This document shows positions 55,550 to 64,000 of a DNA stretch of 64,000 nucleotides, in pieces. Below the pieces are notes generated by a model. It was not told the origin of the DNA. It ran no database searches and worked only from the letters and a program-made list of their open reading frames with translations. The stretch is taken from NCBI GenBank assembly GCA_963920705.1, contig OY987239.1, positions 7,369,871-7,433,870 of the forward strand. Direction: 5' to 3'. Both the position numbers and the translations under genes were made by a program. Position 1 is the first letter of the stretch. Every line of letters starts with the position of its first letter. The stretch is from Odiellus spinosus (lineage: Eukaryota; Arthropoda; Arachnida; Opiliones; Phalangiidae).

Positions 55550-55828
55550 ATGTTCTTAATAACTTTAAAAATTGAAAATTATTATAGTTGGGGTATACGA
55601 GGAAAGTCAACCTATTTGGTATCATCCAACTCGAAGAATAAAATAGGAAGTATGTCTTCGATAAACCCTTATAAAATGAATGGGGCTCAAAACACGAAAT
55701 GGGGCGTCGGAAGCGGGGCGAACCACGGTGGGATCAAGCCCCATCGACCGTCGGACCTGGGGTGACCTAACCCAATATAATTTGGACTTTACCAACTTGT
55801 TCACCCAATTAAAATTAACTTCTGACGC
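55550..55828 (+). pseudogene. Relic exon 1 plus hAT-like MITE (copy 3), last cassette of the array
   Basis: ATAGGAAGTATGTCTTCGAT then AAACCCTTATAAAATGAATG is the same donor-less exon 1 relic as at 12793 and 43885. The 130-bp hAT-like MITE follows at 55700-55828 (GGGGCGTCGGAAGCGG to TAACTTCTGACGC). Receptor-related sequence ends here. Confidence 0.6.
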
Positions 55829-56630
55829 AATTAGTTTTTGAAATCGCGAATCTTTAAAATTAGTTTATCATCCCCTACCCAAATTCTTACGATACGCGAT
55901 AATAATTTTAATCGCGTTCAAAAGAGAAAAATTAGAAAGACGCGAAGTATCGAGATAACAAAGTGAAAGTTCTCATTTCTAGAACCAACACGAGTCTTTT
56001 AAAGTCTGGCAAGTAGCTGAAAATCACAGAAATCGCAACGCGTTGTACAGCTAGGATTCTTAACCTAAAACCAAAACCCACGGGTCCTAACAGTCCCTAA
56101 GTGACTCTTCGCGAGCTCCAACCCAGAAAACGGACGCCAGCAGCGCATCGCAAAAACTTACGGGGTCCTTGATGACCCGGCAAAGTTAATGGCCACGTTT
56201 CTCTAAGGGTCAAAAGTCCTACGACCGGGAGAGATACGCTCGAGTCGGTCACAAGTGCCTAACTTTCCGAATGACCTACGTTCTCTCCCAAACGTGACTA
56301 ATAACTCCGCGCTCGTAACGCAGGCGCGCGTTAATTAGATTAAAATTAATTAATACCGCTGAAAACACTGAAGGGTTGTAGGCAAAATAAAATTATCGGG
56401 GTCAAATTAAAGAAAATGCGTAAAAAGGTCGTGACTTTCAAGCTCGTATCGATTCGTGGCGCTCGTTTGACCCCGATAAAATGGGTTTGATAGAGAGTGT
56501 TGGCATAAGGCCATTAACTACGTGTAAAGTATAAGTATAGGCTTTGATTAGATTAGTATTCCGTTAACCGAATCGCGATTGTAGATCTTGTACGCTTTTC
56601 CGATCGCATTTTCGTAGGAATGGCTAGGAG
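55829..56630. other. Non-coding stretch with a small palindrome
   Basis: No gene is seen. TTATCGGGGTCAAATTAAAG (from 56393) and CGTTTGACCCCGATAA (to about 56480) form an inverted pair around a 60-bp loop. 56030-56330 is GC-richer, without a usable frame. Confidence 0.45.
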
Positions 56631-57070
56631 GTTCTTTCGAGGTTGCGCCCTCGACGGAATGGTAACGAAAACTTCTTTCGAGGTTCCGCGTTCTACGAAA
56701 TGGTTATGAAAAGTTGTTGCCAGGTTAGGCGTTCCACGGAATGGTTAGGAAAAGTTCTTTCGAGTTTACGCGGTCGACGTAATGGTTAGGAAAAAGATCT
56801 TTCGAGGTTTCGCGGTCGACGGAATGGTTAGGAAAAGTTCTATCGAGGTTACGCAGTCGACGGAATGGTCAGGAAAAAGTTCTTTCGAGGTTACGCGGTC
56901 GACGGAATGGTTAGGAAAGTTCTTTCGAGGTTAAACGCTCAACGGAATGTATATATATACGAACTTCATTCGAGGTTACACGGTCGACGGAATGGTTAGG
57001 AAAAAGTTCTTTCGAGGTTACGCGTTCGCCGTAATGGATAAGGAAAGTTCTTTCGCGATTGTTTTCTTTC
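56630..57070. repeat. ~42-bp degenerate minisatellite
   Basis: About ten units built on TTCTTTCGAGGTTACGCGG, then TCGACGGAATGGTTAGGAAA, with single-base and small length differences between units. It has no reading frame across units. Confidence 0.85.
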
Positions 57071-57108
57071 AACGGAGTGAGAAATCAGTTTTCACTCTTC
57101 CAATTAAA

Positions 57109-57158
57109 ATGAATTTTACTGGTCTTATTAATCTTCTAGCCATCGCGTTATGTTTCCC
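57109..57158 (+). CDS. Candidate signal-peptide first exon
   Basis: ATG at 57109 reads MNFTGLINLLAIALCFP up to a GTAACT donor at 57159. TCAGTT (57085-57090), an arthropod-type initiator word, lies 19-24 bp upstream of the ATG. No TATA box and no downstream exon were identified, so chance is a real alternative. Confidence 0.2.
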
Positions 57159-57169
57159 GTAACTTATTT

Positions 57170-58690
57170 TTCGCGACGCGAACAATAATGATACACCAAA
57201 CACAAAAATATAAAAGAAAATAGCCATGCTACAATGGCAAGAAAATTGTCATGGTACTTACACGTTTGTTACGAAGAACATAATCCGAAATATCCGATTT
57301 TGAGAAGACGAGACGAAGTCAAATCCAATATCCTATTAAATAAATAAATAAAAGCATTAAGATTAGTCTATTTTAATGGATATATACTATTCATCTTCGC
57401 TTTAAAAATAGGGATTTGAGATTAGATCGAGGGGGAGATTAAAAGGCTGCTCGGATTAAGAATTAGCCAGATCTACTGAATTAAATTCGGATATTTTCCG
57501 TTCAAATGTCTTAAAATATATTATATTTCAATCCAATTAATTTATCTTTTTTTCCGAAAATTATGGCAAACTTATCCTTGAATATTATCAGAGTTATTCG
57601 TTCGGATAAGAAAATTTAAATACGAGAAATATCCAAACACAAATTAATTTTGGGCAATTTGAGCATCCGACGCAGTATATCCGTAATACATTGAGGTTTG
57701 CTATTTCAAGCAACATTAATTCTTTAAGATAATCTAGAATTCTAGGCACAGAATAACAAGGTTTAACTTTTAGGAAACGCTAAAAGATAATTTCTAGCAC
57801 ATATTTCTAGTTTTTCAGTGATTTTTTTGGGTTATAAACCATCGCAAACGAGATATTGACTATGCGATCATAGTGATGACGTAGTATTGCGGGGAATTTA
57901 TTTTAAAAATTTCAAAAATTATAAAATAAGTAATTTTACTGTCTCGGTATTTTATTCTTTTAAATACGTCAATAAATTTTGAATCGTTTTTTAATTATAT
58001 TTCCGGAAATGCTACTCAATTTGAATTCGGAGTTCATAGAAATCCGTAACAGCCTCACTTTAAATCTAGTAAAATCTCAGAATTAAATTCAATATTGGAC
58101 AAACTATAGATATACAAGAAACAGTTGTGAGACTAGCCCTTTATGCAAATTTTCCACGCGAGATTAGAGGGACGCCCCCTTTCTAAAAAAGAGTTAAGAT
58201 GACGCCCATCAGGGAACGTCAAAAATGGATTCACGCTGTGAGAGCGAGAAAAGGAAGTGTAATGCATTATCGAACTACTTGGGCGTGATCGGAGGATGAT
58301 AAATAGGACGATCAAAGAGCGGGACATCCTAGGGTAACGCTACACTAACGGCAAACCCCCGCGGTAGGCGTTTTAGAATAAGGAAGCCATCGCCAAACGG
58401 CGATTAAGATTTAGCAGGAACTAAATTATGTACCCCAAGAATATCTACAACAGGAACTCTTATACATTTTCATTGGCCCCCTGCTCATTTTAAAACAAAT
58501 TACTGTTTCCATTTTTAGTCGAGCTGGAAAGCCCAGCCATTATTTTAATTATGGTGAAATTGAAAAATACCGGCCAGTCCTCACCTCAGATAGAAAAATT
58601 AATTTTTACATACAAATCCAATTAATGCTTCGCCGTAAATCATATTTATTACAAAAAAATTATCATGATTTGAAATTTTATAGACGTTTT
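57170..58690. other. AT-rich intergenic DNA
   Basis: No gene is seen. 57500-57660 resembles the insertion in intron 1 of gene A (TTATCCTTGAATATTATC, CGTTCGGATAAGAAAAT). The ORF at 58133-58327 (minus) has no recognisable feature. Confidence 0.4.
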
Positions 58691-60430
58691 AACGGTTGCA
58701 GAACCATTTTTGACAGCAAATAGTAGATAAATACAAGTTGGGAAACCAAAATATAACCTCCCCGACCCCGACGTTAAGGTAATCTAACCTAACCTAACCC
58801 TACCTAAAATAAAAGATGAAAAGAAATGTAGAGTATTGGATGAGTAGAAGAAACAGCGAAATAGGCAAAATATTATATCACATTGAACCTATATGCATTT
58901 CTTCAGTATACCAACACAACCCTAAATAATTCTCTACTTAAAACCAAACCTAACTAGAGAAAAAAAGGAAAATAAATAAGATATAACCACATAGATTTCA
59001 AGATAAATAATCCAGTCCATAATTCAGTATTAAAACAAAAAAATCAGAATTAAGACAACTGAAATTAGCAATCTTTGGTAATATGTAAAATAGCCCTTAC
59101 ACGAACAATTTAAGTAAAGCAAATTATCAAATAAACGCCAAATAAGTCAATTAATTAAAATTAAAAATATTAATCTTACCACTACCAAATAGCGGGCAGA
59201 AAACACAGACATCAAGATAACATTAGCAAAATAAATTTTCAACACCGGTAATCCTGAGAACTAGATTCTACAAAATCTTCTGGAATAATAAATTTATTTT
59301 AATCTAAAAAATATAAAATCTTAAAAAAAATATCTATACAAATAACATATTGATAAACCAATTAAAATTAGATGCGAAAAACATTTAATCTCGATATGAG
59401 ATTAAATACACAAGGTCAAGGTTCTTCTTTTAAAACCATATCAGAATTTTGACGGTTGTAGAGTATTTGTAGACCAAGTAACGTGAAAAGGCAAAATGTT
59501 ATATCAAATTGAACCTATACATGGCTTCAGTATACAACACAAGTTGTGAAACAAACATTATTTTACGTGACTACACACTAGCTAAAACATCACCGAAAAT
59601 AAACGACAGTAGGCATTAATAACTCTTTTACGAAAACAAAAAATTACTACAGAGAAAAATGAGTCAGAAAAAAAAAACCTTTTGATTTCCAAACTAATAT
59701 TTCAGTCACAACTCAGTAATAAAAATTAGAGTTCAGGTCAATGAAAATATACCAAAAATGTCCAAACAAATAATAAACGCATCAAATAAATGATTCAAAT
59801 TCAAAATTACTTCCTTACCAATAAATTGTATTCAAACGAATGAAACTTAATTTAAAATTTCAACGAGTCAAATCTCTAGAGAACAAACTTCGTCGAAGAT
59901 TTCAAAAGAAATGAAACGATTTTACGTTCAATAACTTAAAATTTAGATAAGCAAGGTCAAGGTCCCTCAGTAAAATCATATCGGCGTTAAGAAAACTAGA
60001 GTATTTGTAGACCAAGTAACGTCATTAGGCAAAATATTTGATCAAAATCAAGTTATGACCTCGGTATCGTCATATAACCGTAAATAAACATATTCAATAA
60101 ACAATTAACGAATAAGCTTTCCGCATAACACGCTAAACTACGAACTGTGACGTACAATTTCGCTTTTTGGTGCTACACGACCTACAAATACCTTATAAGC
60201 CTACGTCTAAAAACACGTTTTTTGGTGATAATGCTGTGAGTAAAGAATAGATGTTTCTCTTTTGGCCCTACCATAAATTTTTTATATATTTTTTTTCTGA
60301 CAGGGCAGGCCTGAGTAAAAATATACCAAGTTGTGAAACAAACGTCATTTTACATGACTCCACACTAGCTAAAATGTTACCGGAAATACACGACAGTAGG
60401 CATTAAAAGCCTGGTTCTATTATACTTAAT
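58690..60430. repeat. Degenerate tandem duplications, ~0.55 kb units
   Basis: Segments near 58850, 59455, 59995 and 60330 share GAGTATTTGTAGACCAAGTAA, AGGCAAAAT, ATTGAACCTATA, AAGTTGTGAAACAAAC and CACACTAGCTAAAA words in the same order. All copies are diverged and non-coding. One CTAACCTAACC patch lies at 58786. Confidence 0.55.
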
Positions 60431-60636
60431 TGGGATTAACATTAAATTCATGTATGAAAAAGTGTGAAACTAAAACTAGCAGTCATCACGAGATCCAATC
60501 ACGTGATTCTTTTCCTCACTCTGTCTACATTTCACTCTTGGGTCAACCATATCATACATGACTATTAAAACACGAGAAATTTCAATGTCAATCCGGTTTA
60601 AGAAAGTTCGTCAATTGTTAATTGTGGCATGACTAA

Positions 60637-61233
60637 AGCCGGATTCACACAGACCTATTTTCACGCTTTTCACGGTCACGCGCGAGGGGCAATGGGCAAA
60701 CCACTCTTGGAATCAGGTGTACAAACTAAATGGAATCACGCGAATCGATTCGGAATCAGGCGAATCGATTCGGAATCACGCGAATCGATTCGGAATCACG
60801 CGAATCGATTCGGAATCACGCGAATCGATTCGGAATCAGGAGAATCGATACGGAATCACGCGAATCGATTCGGAATCACGCGAATCGATTCGGAATCACG
60901 CGAATCGATTCGGAATCACGAGAATCGATACGGAATCACGCGAATCGATACGGAATCACGCGAATCGATTCGGAATCACGCGAATCGATTCGGAATCACG
61001 CGAATCGATTCGGAATCACGCGAATCACGAATCAATTCGGAATCACGCGAATCACGAATCAATTCGGAATCACGCGAATTGATTCGGAATCACTGACAAT
61101 CAAATGAATCTGGAATCAGGTGTACAAAATTTTTCTAGAGTGGTTTGCACCTCGCTCGCGCGTGCTAATGGTACTTCTATGAGTTCACGAGCGTGAAACG
61201 CGTAAAAACAGGTCTGTGTGTATCCGCGTTAAC
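60637..61233. mobile_element. TTAA-type foldback element enlarged by a minisatellite
   Basis: Left end TAAAGCCGGATTCACACAG then ACCTATTTTCACGC; right end AACGCGTAAAAACAGGTCTG then TGTGTATCCGCGTTAA. These are the same ends as at 53236-53352. Between the arms lies a 20-bp repeat array, plus duplicated GGAATCAGGTGTACAAA at both array edges. Confidence 0.7.
60730..61092. repeat. 20-bp palindromic minisatellite (CGAATCGATTCGGAATCACG)
   Basis: About 18 units, each containing the palindrome CGAATCGATTCG. Variants have GATACGG, CAGG or CACGAATCAATT. ORFs across it (e.g. 60629-61096) arise because the unit lacks stops; they are not genes. Confidence 0.95.
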
Positions 61234-62160
61234 CTGGTTCGCTCTGCGCATGTACACAATTTCGCACGAAATAAATTTGCGAAACGCGCGAAAATTATAA
61301 AAAAATTAATTTGAAAATCCGTGCCAGTAATTAAAACCAAATACGCCACTGTTTGCAAGTTTGCCAGAAGATTACGATATTTCCCCATACATGAAGCTGA
61401 TTCTCCCAAGAATATCAAAAAAAATCACATTGATATTTTCCATGCGTAAAGAGGTTTCCGACTTCAAATTTAGTGGTCTACACATACTCGCGTGCTGGCG
61501 AACTCGATTTTACACGTGTCACAAATACACTGGAAACCTACTCTACTTCTGTTCGAGGAGAGTTTTCACGACTATCATTTTTCTTAAGTGGTTTAACATT
61601 ATGCATAAATCCGCCTCAGCTTCAAATCTTATACACCAATTCCCCTTGAACTGGTTAAAAATTCACCGAGTATAATCGAAGTTATTATTGTCTTATCTCT
61701 TATCTAAATTATGTTGTTTCAATCTTCCATACCCGTGTAAACGCACCTTTATTTAAGTTCTTCAATCCACCCCAAGTTTGCACCAGAGATAAGCCTATAC
61801 TGCCCGTTATACCTTTGCTTTTTCGAGTAAATGATATATATGGAAAATAGCTTAGGCGCATGCTGCCAACTAAAACTGCCATTAATCGGTCAAATTTCTT
61901 TAAATTTTTGCATAAATTCTCAAATAACTTCTAAACTATCTCGAATTTTAAATTAATTTTTCGACTTTCTAATTAATTAGATTAAGATGAAACATTTTAA
62001 TATTTTTAATTATAATATAAATTAATATTGCGTTTCATTTCCCTAAACAATATCAAACAAAATCACCCCATGAGGCTAATTTGCATTCGATCCAAAAAGA
62101 TACTATATAAACCTTTCGAAGGGCTATATTAATCGAAGTAACCGTGCGTGATGGCCATGA
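61234..62160. other. Intergenic DNA, no feature recognised
   Basis: A minus-strand ORF (61185-61418) and a plus-strand ORF (61361-61675) show no motif, no codon-level paralogue and no splice context. Confidence 0.4.
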
Positions 62161-62760
62161 AGTTAGGGGGAAAACCCCCCCCCTTTCAATGTCTTGCTGA
62201 TTCTTGATCTCTAGGCGCTTGGCGACGCAATTTACCCATTGGTGGGGCGATGTTTGGAGTCAGTGGAAGGTTGATGTGAACTGTACTAGTGGGGGACGCC
62301 TCGCTAGTATGGAACGCTGAGATCGGAAACTGGAGGTTGGACCTTGGTGCGGGGATGGTCGGAGGTGATTATGACAGTGGGAGACGTCCCATTGCTTATA
62401 ATCGCCTTCGGCTGTTCAGCATCAAGGTTCGACCGTAAAGTGGATGGTGGAATGCGATGATGTGCAATGGGAGACGTCCTGTTGTATGTCTTTGCACGAC
62501 ACTTGAAACTCAATGTGGCAGCCACGCTTATAGGAGGTAATTCCCCGGAATTGAACGATAAGCTGGTATGATTACGTCTCTAGACTTTTGGCTCCACGAG
62601 CTAGGTCACGTGACTTCCGTTTACACAGGATATCCGCTTACACACACAGACAGACACACAGACAGACAGACAGACACACAGACAGACACACAGACAGACA
62701 CACAGACACGACCAGTGTAACACCTCCCCCTGAACTAAAGTTCAGTCGGGGAGGTAAAAA
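62160..62760 (+). mobile_element. Probable retroelement tail with CAGA microsatellite and terminal hairpin
   Basis: A GC-richer non-coding stretch runs into (CAGA)/(CACA) repeats at 62638-62706. The hairpin CTCCCCCTGAACT / AGTTCAGTCGGGGAG (62726-62756) follows, then AAAAATC. The layout resembles a LINE or SINE 3' end, but no coding part is visible, so the class is uncertain. Confidence 0.4.
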
Positions 62761-63069
62761 TCAAAATTAATATATTTCGCGTCAAAACTAATTTTGCGAT
62801 CGCCAAAAACGTGCCCAAATAACGCAAATTATTTTATGTACTTGCGGTTTAACATTTTACATGACTTGTGGTAGGCAAAAATGACCAAGGAATCGATTGG
62901 TAGTGGTCATTTTTCGACCTTAGGTTAGATGGATATTCTTATAATTATCTCGAAATGATAGCAAAAATATCCTCACAATTACGTTTCAATGATATGACTA
63001 TGAATTTTAAATCAATTCCCGAAGGTATAGTAATTCAGTAACTCTCGTGACGTTCTTATCAATCCAATA

Positions 63070-63279
63070 AGACCAATATAATATTTATGTCTAATCAATA
63101 GAGATTCATTAAATTTAAGGACATTGTACTGAGGACCAGCAATTACTAAACCTTGGTTTATAACCCCTACGAACTGACCCCTACAAATTCTTAACATACA
63201 GTTCATAAGACTTAAAACTCAATAAATTTAAACAACGCAACTCACCCTATAATTAATGATATCCATTTCAGCATCACAG
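63070..63279. repeat. Interspersed repeat, second copy of 10742-10987
   Basis: Same word order as the first copy, with a 25-bp gap. It ends at CATTTCAGCATCACAG immediately before the LINE frame, so either the LINE was truncated into it or the two recombined. Confidence 0.6.
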
Positions 63280-64000
63280 GAAATGTCAAGATCGACAGGA
63301 CGGAGGAATACAAATACTTAGGGGTGACAGTTTCGAGTAGGGGTAAATGGTGGAGCAAATGGGAGAAACAGTTTATGAAATCAGGACGAAGACTTATTGG
63401 ACGTCTGAGGTATATGGCAGGGCAAAGTTGTAATAGAAGTTGGGTGGCTAGGGCGTTATGGGAGAACGTGGCAATGGGAGTTTTGGGCTATGGGTGTGAA
63501 GTGTTACCGTTGTCTGGAAGGGTACTTAAAGAATGGGAGTTTCTCCAATCTGAGATGGCAAGGTACATCTTAGGTGCTCATATAAGAACCAAGAAGGAGG
63601 CGTTGAGAGGAGATCTGGGGTGGTGGAAGGTGGAGGAATTCGCGGCGTTCAGGAAAGTAAAGATGGCGTGCCGGTACAGAACAATGACTACGACGCGGTG
63701 GCCAAGGTCCGTGTTTGATTGGATGTGGAAGGAAGGCGTTGAAACACCGTGGTGGAAGGGGATGGCTAAAACAGAAGATGAGTTCGGGGCGTTAAATGGG
63801 GATTGGGGGAGGTGGTCCACAACCGTCGAAGCATTAGCCATGGCTCATGAGACAGCTGAGGAATGGGCATACAGAAATTGGAAAGAGGTAGTTGACGGAT
63901 CGGAATCTATGGGTCTTTATAGGAGTAAACAGGAACTCAAGAGGGAATGGTTTGCTGATAGCCAGGGTCGTGATGGAGAGCTTATTTTTAGGGGTAGGTC
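63280..64000 (+). mobile_element. LINE reverse-transcriptase C-terminal part, running off the window
   Basis: One uninterrupted frame of 240 codons, open to the window edge. It begins after the palm domain: VKIDRTEEYKYLGVTVSSRG is the conserved KYLG box that follows the YADD motif in non-LTR reverse transcriptases. WENVAMGVLGYGCEVLPLSG, ARYILGAHIRTKKEALRGDL then GWWKVEEF are thumb-domain motifs of Jockey/CR1-type elements. The 5' part is missing, replaced by the repeat ending at 63279. Intact codons suggest a fairly young fragment. Confidence 0.75.

Noticed and set aside
56030-56330. tRNA or other structural RNA gene in the GC-richer patch
   Set aside because: No cloverleaf or matching A/B box pair could be drawn by eye.
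60629-61107. ORFs of 121-155 codons with SRESIRNHANRFGI repeats
   Set aside because: 20-bp minisatellite open in three frames; not conserved as protein.

Overview
This window reads as eukaryotic, most likely arthropod, DNA. Exons are short with GT-AG introns, the background is AT-rich, MITEs, LINE fragments, minisatellites and CCTAA-type (TTAGG) motifs are dense, and the gene family has the layout of protostome ionotropic receptors (IRs). No bacterial operon, rRNA, tRNA or CRISPR array is visible. Species and order cannot be fixed from the sequence. No retroviral or other virus-derived element was recognised.

The core is a tandem array of five apparently intact, plus-strand, six-exon genes for divergent IR/iGluR-like channels: A (3166-9319), B (14940-21062), C (25542-31185), D (35872-41897) and E (49373-54047). 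I built the models by hand from splice signals and paralogue comparison. Exon lengths and phases repeat almost exactly in every copy. The spliced coding sums (1305, 1329, 1326, 1329 and 1308 nt) are all multiples of three and give 434-442 residue proteins. Exon 3 carries membrane segment M1, exon 4 the pore region, M3 and the start of the S2 lobe, exon 5 the rest of S2, and exon 6 M4 and a short basic tail. The ligand-binding S1 part is very short and no signal peptide is visible. C and D lie in a recent tandem duplication of about 10 kb.

Between the genes lie further copies of the promoter plus exon-1 cassette without downstream exons, orphan exon-like ORFs, and a 3' block with a conserved 33-codon micro-ORF after genes B-E. 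The same region of each unit carries a 14-bp minisatellite (TTAAATG/TTAATTG) that has grown to 2 kb after gene C.

Mobile DNA: (1) a 340-bp MITE with 32-bp terminal inverted repeats and 7-bp target duplications, about 12 copies or remnants; (2) a Foldback-like element whose inverted arms are arrays of a 16-bp repeat around a TTAGG-like core, with 8-9-bp target duplications, five copies, one arm swollen to 1.5 kb; (3) a small hAT-like MITE; (4) a TTAA-flanked foldback family, one copy carrying a 20-bp palindromic minisatellite; (5) several single palindromic elements; (6) a SINE inside a MITE; (7) an R2-type LINE fragment; (8) the 3' part of a second LINE running off the right edge.

Other genes: the left edge holds the last exon of a small secreted Tyr/Pro/Gly/Val-rich protein. 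From 54.1 to 63.2 kb I see no convincing gene, only degenerate repeats, minisatellites and AT-rich DNA.
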